Source: Caulobacteraceae bacterium
GTDB lineage: Bacteria; Pseudomonadota; Alphaproteobacteria; Caulobacterales; Caulobacteraceae
Assembly: GCA_027489335.1 (NCBI GenBank)
Contig: JAIXZX010000006.1
Location: 18,501 to 82,500, forward strand
Direction: 5' to 3'
Length of the DNA stretch: 64,000 bases
Shown piece by piece: positions 1-12,401 of this stretch (positions are counted from its first letter, which is position 1; the number at the start of each line of letters is the position of its first letter). Position numbers and translations under genes: made by a program. The notes below the pieces were generated by a model. That model did not search any database. It was not told the DNA's origin and saw only the letters and a program-made list of their open reading frames with translations.

Positions 1-510
1 GCTGGCGTGGGCCAGGGGCACCATGCCGGCCGCCGTGGCCGAGGCCGCCCCGCCCGAAGATCCGCCGGAGATGTGGTCAGGGTTCCAGGGATTGCGGCAG
101 GCGCCCAGCTGGTCGGAATTGGTCACGCCGGGAATGCCGAACTCCGGCGTGTTAGACTTGCCCAGCAGGACGACGCCCGCGGCGCGATAGCGGGCCACCA
201 GTTCGCTGTCGGCGTCATCGGCGGCCACCTGGGCGAACCGGCTGCCGGAGGTCCGCGGCCAGCCCTTCACCTGGGCGCCCAGGTCCTTGATCAGGAAGGG
301 GACGCCCTTGAAAGGGCCATCGGGCAGCTTGCCTTTGGCCGTGGCGCGGGCCTCGTCATAGGCCTTGTGGACGACGGCGTTGAGGACGCCGTTGTGCCGC
401 TCGACCCGCGCGATGGCGGCCTCGACCAGTTCGGCGGGGCTGACCTCGCCCTTGGCCACCAGGGCGGCGAGCCCCAGGCCGTCGTGTTCGGCATATTCGT
501 CGAAGGCCAT
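1..510 (-). CDS. Amidase signature family protein (partial, runs off left edge)
   Basis: Reverse-strand reading from ATG at 510: MAFDEYAEHDGLGLAALVAKGEVSPAELVEAAIARVERHN...GVPFLIKDLGAQVKGWPRTSGSR...GKSNTPEFGIPGVTNS...NPWNPDHISGGSSGGAASATAAGMVPLAHA, with the amidase GGSSGG signature. Confidence 0.9.
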   Translation of the reverse strand, partial: MAFDEYAEHDGLGLAALVAKGEVSPAELVEAAIARVERHNGVLNAVVHKAYDEARATAKGKLPDGPFKGVPFLIKDLGAQVKGWPRTSGSRFAQVAADDADSELVARYRAAGVVLLGKSNTPEFGIPGVTNSDQLGACRNPWNPDHISGGSSGGAASATAAGMVPLAHAS

Positions 511-596
511 GGCCCAACTCCCTGCCGGTTTCCGGCTCTCGTTTCCTCTGAGCCGAAGAGTTGAGGAGTTGGGGCGGCCTGTCCAGGCCTGTGGGG

Positions 597-4188
<3,592 letters not shown>

Positions 4189-4309
4189 GGAGGGCTCATA
4201 GCCGGTTTGGCGGCCAGACGCGAAATCTCGGGCGTCCAGAGACATAATGACATAAGGATATCTTTATACGTTCCTTGACGGGGGTTTGCAGATGGGCCTA
4301 GATGTCAGG

Positions 4310-4505
4310 GTCGCGGTTCTGCGGGCTTTCGGGCCCGGAGCTAAGAGGGAATCCGGTGAGGGCCTAGCCATGCGCCCGACTCCGGAGCTGTCCCCGCAAC
4401 TGTAAGCGGCGAGCGGCTGTCGATCGTGTCACTGACGGAAACCCCGTCGGGAAGGCCAGGCAGCCGCTTCGACCCGCGAGCCAGGAGACCTGCCGCGTCA
4501 GATAA
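4310..4505 (+). promoter_or_regulatory. Cobalamin (AdoCbl) riboswitch upstream of metE
   Basis: Conserved blocks GGGAATCCGGTG, CCGGAGCTGTCCCCGCAACTGTAAGCGGCGAG and the B12-box-like GAGCCAGGAGACCTGCCGC. Confidence 0.93.
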
Positions 4506-4636
4506 CGTCCTCGGGCGGGGGGTCCCGGCGGGTCGCATCGTGCGCACGCCCGGACTCCCGTCTCGCGGCGACCCTGCGCCCGTAAGCGCCTGCCGCAAAG
4601 CCTCCGTCCTGTCCCTGACCTGAACGGGAGGCCGCC

Positions 4637-4708
4637 ATGGCGCCTTCGCCAGAGCCGAAGCTGATCCCGCCCCCGCATCGAATGCGATGGGGCCGTCGGC
4701 GCCCTTAA
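4637..4708 (+). CDS. Putative 23-aa upstream ORF in the metE leader
   Basis: ATG preceded by GGGAGG; MAPSPEPKLIPPPHRMRWGRRRP*. Confidence 0.3.
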   Translation: MAPSPEPKLIPPPHRMRWGRRRP

Positions 4709-4789
4709 GCCGCCGGCCCGTCCCACAGCCACTGCAACATCAAAACCTCACATCCCGCCTGCGCGCCCTGCGCCGGCGAAGGAGATCCC

Positions 4790-7129
4790 ATGCCCGCCGC
4801 TCAACCCGTCCTCGTCGCCAATCTCGGCTTTCCCCGCATCGGCCCCCGCCGCCAGCTCAAGACCGCCCTCGAGCGTTTCTGGTCCGGCCGCCTCGATCAG
4901 GCCGGCCTTCTCCAGATCGCCGCCGACCTCCGCCGCGAGGGCTGGACCCGCCAGGCCGAACTGGGGGTCGACATTCTGCCCAGCAACGATTTCTCGCTCT
5001 ACGATCAGGTGCTCGACGCCACCCTGATGGTCGGGGCCGTCCCGCCGCGCTTCGCCGGCGCCCAGGGGCTGGAGCTCTATTTCGCCATGGCCCGCGGCGC
5101 CCGGTCGGGCGAGCAGGAGACCGGCTGCTGCGGCCAGGACGCCGTGGCCTGCGAAATGACCAAGTGGTTCGACACCAACTATCACTACCTCGCCCCCGAG
5201 GTGGCCGCCGGCCAGACCTTCGCGCTGGCCTCCACCAAGCCGGTGGATGAGTTCCTTGAGGCCCGCGCCCAGGGCCATCACACCCGACCGGTGCTGATCG
5301 GGCCGGTCACCTGGCTGAAGCTGGCCAAGGCTAAGGACGGCTCCGACCCCCGTGACCTGCTGGACGCGTTGCTGCCCGTCTACGGGGAGATCCTGCGTCG
5401 GCTGGCGGCGGTGGGCGCCGACTGGGTGCAGATGGACGAGCCGGCCCTGGCGCTGGATCTCGACGACACTGACCGCGCCGCCTTCGCCTGCGCCTATGAG
5501 CGCCTCGCCCTGGCCGCGCCGGGGTTGAAGCTGATGCTGACCCCCTATTTCGCCGCCCTGGACGACAATCTCGACCTGGCCCTGTCACTGCCCGTGGCGG
5601 GTCTGCATCTCGACCTGGTCCGCGGACCCGGCGACCTGGATTCCACCCTGGCCAAGGCCCGCCCCGATCTTGTCCTGTCGCTAGGCGTGGTGGACGGGCG
5701 CAATATCTGGCGGGCCGACCTCACAGCCCTTCTGGACCGACTGGAGCCGGTGGTCGCCAGCGGCCGGAGCGTCTTGCTCGCGCCGTCCTGCTCTCTGCTG
5801 CACGCCCCCCTCGACCTGACCGCCGAGACCAGGCTCGATCCTGAGGTGGCCAGCTGGCTGGCCTTTGGCGTGCAGAAGCTGGAGGAACTGGCCCTCCTCG
5901 CCCGCGCCCTGAACGAGGGGCGTGCAAGCGTCGCCGACGCCCTGGCCGCTTCCGACGCCGCCCACGCCGCCCGCCGGGCCTCGCCCAAGGTGCGCGACGG
6001 AGCGGTCCAGGCCCAGATGGCGGCGGTGACGCCGCAGATGGCCGACCGGGCCGCGCCGGTGGCCGAGCGCCTGGCCCTGCAGGCCAAGGCGCTCAACCTG
6101 CCGGCCTATCCCACCACCACCATCGGCTCCTTCCCCCAGACCCAGGCGGTGCGCAAGGCCCGGGCCGACGAGGCCAGGGGGCGACTGGAGCCGGGCGCCT
6201 ACCAGGCCTTTCTGGAGGACGAGACGCGCATGGCGATCCGCTGGCAGGAGAGCGCAGGCCTCGACGTGCTGGTGCATGGGGAGTTCGAGCGAAACGACAT
6301 GGTGCAGTATTTCGGCGAGCAGCTGTCGGGCTTCGCCTTCACCGAACATGCCTGGGTGCAGTCCTATGGCTCACGCTGCGTGCGCCCGCCGATCATCTAT
6401 GGGGATGTCGCCAGACCCCGTCCGATGACCGTCGAGTGGTGGAGCTACGCCCAGTCCCTTACCGTGCGGCCGGTGAAGGGCATGCTGACCGGGCCGGTGA
6501 CCATCCTGCAGTGGTCCTTCGTGCGCGACGACATTCCCCGCCAGGAGACCTGCCGGCAGATCGCGCTGGCCATCCGCGACGAGGTGGCCGACCTGGAGGC
6601 GGCCGGGGCGGTGATCATCCAGATCGACGAGGCGGCCCTGCGCGAGGGCTTGCCGCTTCGCCGGGCGGCGCAGGCTGAGCATCTGGCCTGGACGGTGGAC
6701 TGTTTCCGGCTCAGCGCGGCGGTGGCGGCGCCTGCGACCCAGGTCCACACCCACATGTGCTATTCGGAGTTCAACGAGATCATCGGCGCCATCGGCCAGA
6801 TGGACGCCGACGTCATCTCGATCGAGACCGCGCGCTCGCAAATGGAGCTGCTGGAGGCCTTTGCGGACTATCGCTACCCGGCCCAGATCGGCCCGGGCCT
6901 CTATGATATCCATTCGCCCCGCGTGCCGTCCGTGGGCGAGATGGCCGACCTGCTGCGCCTGGCGGGCCAGCGCCTGTCGCCTGATCAGCTATGGGTCAAT
7001 CCCGACTGCGGCCTGAAGACCCGCGGCTGGGCCGAGGTGAAGCCCGCCGTGGCCGCCATGGTGGAGGCCGCTCGCCGCCTGCGCGCCGAGGTGAGTCTCG
7101 ACGTGGCCCGCAAACCGGCGGGTCAGTAA
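4790..7129 (+). CDS. metE: 5-methyltetrahydropteroyltriglutamate-homocysteine methyltransferase (cobalamin-independent methionine synthase)
   Basis: 779 aa; NLGFPRIGPRRQLKTALE..., YPTTTIGSFPQTQAVRKAR, QIDEAALREGLPLR, VNPDCGLKTRGW. Confidence 0.98.
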   Translation: MPAAQPVLVANLGFPRIGPRRQLKTALERFWSGRLDQAGLLQIAADLRREGWTRQAELGVDILPSNDFSLYDQVLDATLMVGAVPPRFAGAQGLELYFAMARGARSGEQETGCCGQDAVACEMTKWFDTNYHYLAPEVAAGQTFALASTKPVDEFLEARAQGHHTRPVLIGPVTWLKLAKAKDGSDPRDLLDALLPVYGEILRRLAAVGADWVQMDEPALALDLDDTDRAAFACAYERLALAAPGLKLMLTPYFAALDDNLDLALSLPVAGLHLDLVRGPGDLDSTLAKARPDLVLSLGVVDGRNIWRADLTALLDRLEPVVASGRSVLLAPSCSLLHAPLDLTAETRLDPEVASWLAFGVQKLEELALLARALNEGRASVADALAASDAAHAARRASPKVRDGAVQAQMAAVTPQMADRAAPVAERLALQAKALNLPAYPTTTIGSFPQTQAVRKARADEARGRLEPGAYQAFLEDETRMAIRWQESAGLDVLVHGEFERNDMVQYFGEQLSGFAFTEHAWVQSYGSRCVRPPIIYGDVARPRPMTVEWWSYAQSLTVRPVKGMLTGPVTILQWSFVRDDIPRQETCRQIALAIRDEVADLEAAGAVIIQIDEAALREGLPLRRAAQAEHLAWTVDCFRLSAAVAAPATQVHTHMCYSEFNEIIGAIGQMDADVISIETARSQMELLEAFADYRYPAQIGPGLYDIHSPRVPSVGEMADLLRLAGQRLSPDQLWVNPDCGLKTRGWAEVKPAVAAMVEAARRLRAEVSLDVARKPAGQ

Positions 7130-7175
7130 CGGGCGCCGCCTTGCGGCGGGGGCCGGGCTTGGATAGCGGTGCGTC

Positions 7176-7814
7176 ATGACCCGTGACGCCCCCCTGTTCG
7201 AGCCGCCGCCGCCGCAGGGCCGGGCTGACGGCGGCGCGGTGGCCGGGGTCCTGGCCGCCCATGGGGCGAGCCGGTTCGTGGGCTGGGACCTCGGCGAGGC
7301 CGATCTTTCCGGGCTGGACCTGGCGGGCTGCGCCTTTGTCCGCTGCCGGGCCGGCCTGGCGCGTTTCGCCAACGCCGACCTCACCGAGGCCCGCTTTGAG
7401 GCTTGCGATCTCAACAACACGACATGGCGCGGGGCGCGGCTGGCGGCGGCGCACCTGGCCGACTGCAAGCTGACCGGAGCGCAGTTTCAGGAGGTCAGCG
7501 CCCTGGGCCTCACCTTCGCCCGCTGCCTGCTGGTCAATGCGCACCTGCGGGGCGTGAGTTTCCGCAAGGCCGAGCTTGAGGCGCTGAACCTGCAGGGCGC
7601 CGATCTGGCCGGCTGCGATTTCCGCGACGCGGTGCTGATCGACTGCAATCTGCGCGACGCCCACCTGGCCGAGGCGCGGTTCGAGGGCGCCGATCTGCGC
7701 GGCGCCGACCTGGGAGAGCTGCGGTTGTCGGACGCCAGCCGGTTCCGGGGCGCCTTCATCTCCAAGGCTCAGGCGGCCCAGCTCCTGATCGGGCTGGGCC
7801 TGAAGGTGGTCTGA
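7176..7814 (+). CDS. Pentapeptide repeat protein (Qnr-like length and C-terminus)
   Basis: 212 aa with repeating A(D/N)LxxA/xF-type pentapeptides; C-terminus ISKAQAAQLLIGLGLKVV. Confidence 0.92.
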   Translation: MTRDAPLFEPPPPQGRADGGAVAGVLAAHGASRFVGWDLGEADLSGLDLAGCAFVRCRAGLARFANADLTEARFEACDLNNTTWRGARLAAAHLADCKLTGAQFQEVSALGLTFARCLLVNAHLRGVSFRKAELEALNLQGADLAGCDFRDAVLIDCNLRDAHLAEARFEGADLRGADLGELRLSDASRFRGAFISKAQAAQLLIGLGLKVV

Positions 7815-7820
7815 GCGGGT

Positions 7821-8939
7821 CTAGACCCGCAGGGGCATCAGCACGTACTGGACGTCGCTGTCGGCCGGATCGAGCACCAGGGCCGGATCATTGGGCCCGC
7901 CGAAGCGGAACTCGGCTTCCGGCGCGGTGATCTGGTCGGTGACATCCAGGATGTAGCGGGCGTTGAAGGACAGCTCGAAGGCCTCGCCGGAATAGTCGGC
8001 CTCGATCTCTTCCACCGCCTGACCGGCCTCCATGTTGCGGACGGTCAGGATGATGCGGCCGGGCTCGATGGCCATGCGCACCGAACGGCTCTTCTCCGCG
8101 GAGATGGTGGCCACCCGGTCGACGGCCTTGGCGAACAGCTTGTTGTCCACCCGCAGGATGCGGTCGTTGTCCTTGGGGATCACCCGGCCATAGTCGGGGA
8201 AGGAGCCGTCGATCACCTTGGAGGTCAGGGCGGTGGCGCCCAGTTCGAAGCGCACCTTTTGGGGCGAAAGCTGCAGGTCGATCTGTTCGCCGGCGTCGTC
8301 CAGCAGGCGCCGCGCCTCGCCGATGGTCTTGCGCGGCACGATGACGCCAGGCGCGCCCACAGAGCCTTCCGGGGCGGGCATTTCAGCGAGCGCCAGGCGG
8401 TGGCCGTCGGTGGCCACGGCGCGCAGCTTCTGGACGCCGCCGTCATTGACCACGTGCAGATAGAGGCCGTTGAGATAGTAGCGCGTCTCCTCGGTGGAGA
8501 TGGCGAAACGGGTCTTGTCGATCAGGCGGATGAGCTCGTTCACATCCACCCCGATGCGACCCGACAGGCCCTCGGCCGACATGACCGGAAAGTCCCCGGC
8601 CGGCAGGACCGGCAGGTTGAAGCGCGAGCGGCCGGCCTGGACCGTCAGGCGGGGGTCCTCGCCGGTGAAGCTCAGGGAGACGTCGGCGCCCTCGGGCAGC
8701 TTGCGGACGATCTCATAGAGGGTGTGGGCCGGCGCGGTGATCTGGCCAGGCTGATCGACCTGGGCCAGGGCCTCGTCAGTGATCTCGAGGTCGAGGTCCG
8801 TGGCCGAGAAGCTCAGGCGCTCACCCTCGGCCGAGAGCAGCACATTGGACAGGATCGGGATCGTGTTGCGCCGCTCGACCGCGCTCTGCACATGACCCAG
8901 CGCCTTGAGGAGCGCCGCCCGTTCGATCGTCAGCTTCAT
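7821..8939 (-). CDS. dnaN: DNA polymerase III sliding clamp (beta subunit)
   Basis: MKLTIERAALLKALGHVQSAVERRNTIPILSNVLL...; C-terminal VQYVLMPLRV. Confidence 0.98.
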   Translation of the reverse strand: MKLTIERAALLKALGHVQSAVERRNTIPILSNVLLSAEGERLSFSATDLDLEITDEALAQVDQPGQITAPAHTLYEIVRKLPEGADVSLSFTGEDPRLTVQAGRSRFNLPVLPAGDFPVMSAEGLSGRIGVDVNELIRLIDKTRFAISTEETRYYLNGLYLHVVNDGGVQKLRAVATDGHRLALAEMPAPEGSVGAPGVIVPRKTIGEARRLLDDAGEQIDLQLSPQKVRFELGATALTSKVIDGSFPDYGRVIPKDNDRILRVDNKLFAKAVDRVATISAEKSRSVRMAIEPGRIILTVRNMEAGQAVEEIEADYSGEAFELSFNARYILDVTDQITAPEAEFRFGGPNDPALVLDPADSDVQYVLMPLRV

Positions 8940-9068
8940 GATTCCGTCCGAACCTCCCTGCGCCGCCGAGACGATTCGCCGGCGCCCCCCGGGTGGAGGG
9001 GACTTGGGACTTTACTCATTTGCCCGGCCTGGGAAAGCCCTGGCCGGGCCGAACAGAGCGGTTCTGTC

Positions 9069-9689
9069 TCAGGCCTTGGTGTCCACCGACCCGCCGGCCT
9101 CCTCGGCCTCGCTCGCCGCATAGGGATTGGCCCCGGTGCTTTCAGCCGGCGTGGGCGCCAGATCGGCGCCCGAGCCCTTGGCGGCGACCACCACCATGGC
9201 CGGCCGCACGATGCGGCCGAACAGCTCATAGCCGGTCTGAAGGGTCTGCAGGACGCCGCCCGCGGCCACGTCAGGCGCCGGCTGCTCCATCATGGCCTGG
9301 TGCTTGTGGGGGTCGAACTTCTCGCCCCGCGGCGGCTCGATCTTCTTCAGGCCGTTGCTCTCGAAGGCCGTCTGCAGAGCCTTTTCGGTCATCTCGACGC
9401 CGAGCACGAAGTTCTTCACCGCCGGGTCGTCCAGATCGGACGGCGCGGCCGCGGTGGCGCGGGACAGGTTGTCGGCGGCGCCCAGCAGGTCGCGGGCGAA
9501 TTTCTGGATGGCGTAGACCCGGGCGTCATTGGCCTCGCGCTCGGCCCGGCGCTTGGTGTTCTCGGCCTCGGCGGCGAACCGCAGGACCTGTTCCTTCAGC
9601 GAGGCGTTCTCGGCCTTCAGGGCCTCCATCATCTCGATGGCGGCGTCGGCGACGGCCTCGGTCTCAGCCGGCGTGTGATCGTCGGACAT
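9069..9689 (-). CDS. grpE: Nucleotide exchange factor GrpE
   Basis: AENTKRRAEREANDARVYAIQKFARDLLGAADNLSRA; YELFGRIVRPAMVVVA. Confidence 0.96.
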   Translation of the reverse strand: MSDDHTPAETEAVADAAIEMMEALKAENASLKEQVLRFAAEAENTKRRAEREANDARVYAIQKFARDLLGAADNLSRATAAAPSDLDDPAVKNFVLGVEMTEKALQTAFESNGLKKIEPPRGEKFDPHKHQAMMEQPAPDVAAGGVLQTLQTGYELFGRIVRPAMVVVAAKGSGADLAPTPAESTGANPYAASEAEEAGGSVDTKA

Positions 9690-9700
9690 TCTCTACTTCC

Positions 9701-10768
9701 TTACGCATTCATCACCTGGCCCAGCACCTTGGCGGTGTAATCCACCAACGGGATGATCCGGGCATAGTTCAGGCGAGTTGGGCCGATCACCCCGATCGCG
9801 CCCAGAACCTTCTGACGCCCCGTCATATAGGGCGCGGCGATCACGGAGGAACCCGAAAGCGAAAACAGGCGCGTTTCGGCGCCGATGAAGATGCGCACCC
9901 CTTGCGCCTCACGCACCCCGTCCAGCAGGCCGATCATCTGTTCCTTCTGTTCGAGATCGTCGAACAGCATGCGCACCCGCTCCAGGTCCTCAAGGGCGTC
10001 GCGGTCGCCCAGCAGGTTGGCCCGGCCCCGGACGATCAGGGCCCGGTTGGCGCCGTCGCCGCCGCCCCAGGCGGCCAGACCGTCCTCCACCAGGCGGGCG
10101 GCCTTGTCGTCCAGCTCCCGGCGGGCGCGGTCGAGGTCCTGGCTGATCTCGCTGCGGGCGTCGTCCAGGGTCTTTCCCCGGGCCCGCGTATTGAGGAAGT
10201 TCGAGGCCTCCTGCAGGGAGGATGGCGTGACCCCGGGGCCGAGCGCCATGAGCCGGTTTTCCACCGTGCCGTCTTCGAACACCATGATGGCCAGGGCCTG
10301 GTCGCCGCCCAGGGCCACGAACTCCACATGCTTGACCTCGGCGTCACGCACCGGCGTCACCACGACGCCTGCCCCCCCGGCCAGGCCCGACAGCAGGGAC
10401 GAGGCCTCGTTGAGAGCCTCCTCGAAGCTGCGGCCCTGGACCCGCAGGCGGGTTTCGATCAGGCGGCGCTCATCCTCGCCCACATCGCCGACCTCCAGCA
10501 GGCCGTCCACGAAGAGGCGCAGGCCCGCATGGGTGGGCAGGCGCCCGGCGCTGGAATGGGGCGCGCCCAGGAGACCCAGCTGGGTCAGGTCCTGCATGGT
10601 GTTGCGGATCGAGGCCGGCGACAGGGAGACGCCGCCCCGGGACAGGGTTCGTGAGCCGACGGGGTCGCCGGTGTCGAGATAGCTCTCGACGATGCGGCGG
10701 AAGATGTCGCGCGCCCGCTCGTCCAGTTCGGCGAGCGAGGGCCCGCGGGAGAGCAGTGGTGTGTTCAC
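9701..10768 (-). CDS. hrcA: Heat-inducible transcription repressor HrcA
   Basis: [30 protein letters not shown]...[14 protein letters not shown]-terminal [23 protein letters not shown]. Confidence 0.96.
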   Translation of the reverse strand: MNTPLLSRGPSLAELDERARDIFRRIVESYLDTGDPVGSRTLSRGGVSLSPASIRNTMQDLTQLGLLGAPHSSAGRLPTHAGLRLFVDGLLEVGDVGEDERRLIETRLRVQGRSFEEALNEASSLLSGLAGGAGVVVTPVRDAEVKHVEFVALGGDQALAIMVFEDGTVENRLMALGPGVTPSSLQEASNFLNTRARGKTLDDARSEISQDLDRARRELDDKAARLVEDGLAAWGGGDGANRALIVRGRANLLGDRDALEDLERVRMLFDDLEQKEQMIGLLDGVREAQGVRIFIGAETRLFSLSGSSVIAAPYMTGRQKVLGAIGVIGPTRLNYARIIPLVDYTAKVLGQVMNA

Positions 10769-10829
10769 GTTCTGGCGGCCGGAGCCTTCACCTGTTGCGG
10801 GGGCCCATGGACGGGCGGTTCAAGTTTTA

Positions 10830-10857
10830 GGATAAGCGCGCGCCACGACCGTGCAAG
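10830..10857 (-). promoter_or_regulatory. Candidate RpoH (sigma-32)-type promoter for hrcA-grpE
   Basis: Minus strand CTTG-N17-CTTATCC, close to the alphaproteobacterial CTTG-N17-CYTATNT pattern. Confidence 0.5.
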
Positions 10858-10919
10858 TGACGCGGCGCCCTGGCGTTCTTGTTATCACGCCGCTCACGAC
10901 CTCAGGAAAGGTTCTCGCC

Positions 10920-11684
10920 ATGCGCCCCTCCCAACGCGCCCCCGACATGCTGCGCGCCGTCACCCTGGAGACCGGGGTCAACCGCTATGCCGAAGGCTCC
11001 TGCCTGGTCAGCTTCGGTCACACCAAGGTGCTCGTCACCGCCAGCCTGGAGGAGGGCGTGCCGCCCTTTCTGCGCGGGAAGGGCCAGGGCTGGGTGACCG
11101 CCGAATACGGCATGCTGCCCCGGGCCACCCACACCCGCGGCCGCCGTGAGGCCGCTCAGGGCAAGCAGTCGGGCCGCACCCAGGAAATTCAGCGTCTGAT
11201 CGGTCGCTCGCTTCGGGCCGTCACCGATATGAAGGCGCTGGGCGAGCGCCAGATCTCCCTCGACTGCGACGTGATCCAGGCTGATGGCGGCACCCGCACG
11301 GCCTCGATCACCGGCGCCTGGGTCGCGCTGCGTCTGGCCACCCGCTATCTGATGGATGAAGGCGTGCTCACCGCCGATCCGATCCTCGACCAGGTGGCGG
11401 CCGTCAGCTGCGGCGTCCATCAGGACACCCCGGTGCTGGACCTGGACTATGAGGAAGACTCCGACGCCGAGGCCGACGCCAACTTCGTGCTCACCGGGGC
11501 CGGCGACATCGTCGAGATCCAGGCCACTGGAGAAAAGCGCGGCTTCACCCAGGGCGAGTTCGACGCCCTGTTCGGCCTGGCCCGCAAGGGCATGGACGAG
11601 CTCTTCGCCCTGCAGCTGGCCGCCGTCGCCCGCTCGAAGGGGGCCGCGCTGGATCGCCAGCCAGCCCGTCTCCCTCGGGCTTGA
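10920..11684 (+). CDS. rph: Ribonuclease PH
   Basis: [73 protein letters not shown]. Confidence 0.97.
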   Translation: MRPSQRAPDMLRAVTLETGVNRYAEGSCLVSFGHTKVLVTASLEEGVPPFLRGKGQGWVTAEYGMLPRATHTRGRREAAQGKQSGRTQEIQRLIGRSLRAVTDMKALGERQISLDCDVIQADGGTRTASITGAWVALRLATRYLMDEGVLTADPILDQVAAVSCGVHQDTPVLDLDYEEDSDAEADANFVLTGAGDIVEIQATGEKRGFTQGEFDALFGLARKGMDELFALQLAAVARSKGAALDRQPARLPRA

Positions 11685-11750
11685 CCCGAGGGTCCATGCG
11701 CACTGGGGCCATCCCCCGTGTTCATGGATGGTCGGGTCAAGCCCGACCAT
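11672..11750. repeat. Paired palindromic intergenic repeat overlapping the rph stop codon
   Basis: CCCTCGGG-CTTGA-CCCGAGGG (11672-11692) and ATGGTCGGG-TCAAG-CCCGACCAT (11728-11750); core CGGGCTTGACCCG of the first is the reverse complement of CGGGTCAAGCCCG in the second. Confidence 0.85.
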
Positions 11751-11818
11751 GACGGCGGGAGGTGAGCTCAACGCTCGGCTGGCGTGCTCATCGCAAGGTG
11801 AGGCGCGCAGCAAAAGCA

Positions 11819-11852
11819 AAACGGCCGGGTGCGAGGTCCGCATCCGGCCGTT
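11819..11852. terminator. Strong stem-loop, probable terminator
   Basis: AACGGCCGGgTGCG-AGGTC-CGCAtCCGGCCGTT. Confidence 0.6.
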
Positions 11853-11897
11853 CTGATATCTCAAACCTCAGGCTGAGGCCGAAAGGGCGTTGAACCC

Positions 11898-12005
11898 TTA
11901 GAGGCCGATCAGCAGGTCGCGCTGGGCCGAGGGCGGCATGCGGGCCAGTTCATTGGCCAGCGGAGCCATCCAGCGGGTCAGGAAGCGTTCGATCGCTGCA
12001 AACAT
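11898..12005 (-). CDS. Small (35 aa) amphipathic protein
   Basis: MFAAIERFLTRWMAPLANELARMPPSAQRDLLIGL*; preceded by a GGGGCAGA-like SD and a 26-bp dyad. Confidence 0.55.
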   Translation of the reverse strand: MFAAIERFLTRWMAPLANELARMPPSAQRDLLIGL

Positions 12006-12018
12006 GTTCTGCCCCTTT

Positions 12019-12044
12019 GTGCAGTGCAAAATGTTGCATTGCAC
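12019..12044. promoter_or_regulatory. TGCA-rich dyad, candidate operator
   Basis: GTGCAGTGCAA-AATG-TTGCATTGCAC (11-bp arms, one mismatch). Confidence 0.6.
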
Positions 12045-12153
12045 ATAGGCCTGGGGTCCGCCCCCTGCAACGGTGCGCCGGAAAAAACTGACAGTTGCGC
12101 CGCAAGATCACGCTCATGTGTTGTCGCGTTGCAACATGAGCGGGCGGCGGCCG

Positions 12154-12390
12154 CTAGTCGTCCTCGCCAAAGTCCTCGTCGCCGGGGCCTGGCTCATAGT
12201 GCAGCAGGTCGCCGGGCTGGCAGTCGAGCTCGCGGCACAGGGCCGCCAGGGTAGAGAACCGCACGGCCCGGGCCTTGCCGGTCTTGAGGATCGACAGGTT
12301 GGCGATGGTCACCCCGACCCGGTCGGCCAGTTCGGTGAGCGACATGCGCCGTTCCAGAAGGACGCGGTCGAGAAGCACGCGGATGGGCAC
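12154..12390 (-). CDS. HTH XRE/YozG-like transcriptional regulator
   Basis: MPIRVLLDRVLLERRMSLTELADRVGVTIANLSILKTGKARAVRFSTLAALCRELDCQPGDLLHYEP. Confidence 0.9.
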   Translation of the reverse strand: MPIRVLLDRVLLERRMSLTELADRVGVTIANLSILKTGKARAVRFSTLAALCRELDCQPGDLLHYEPGPGDEDFGEDD

Positions 12391-12401
12391 TTTGGCGTTC
12401 C

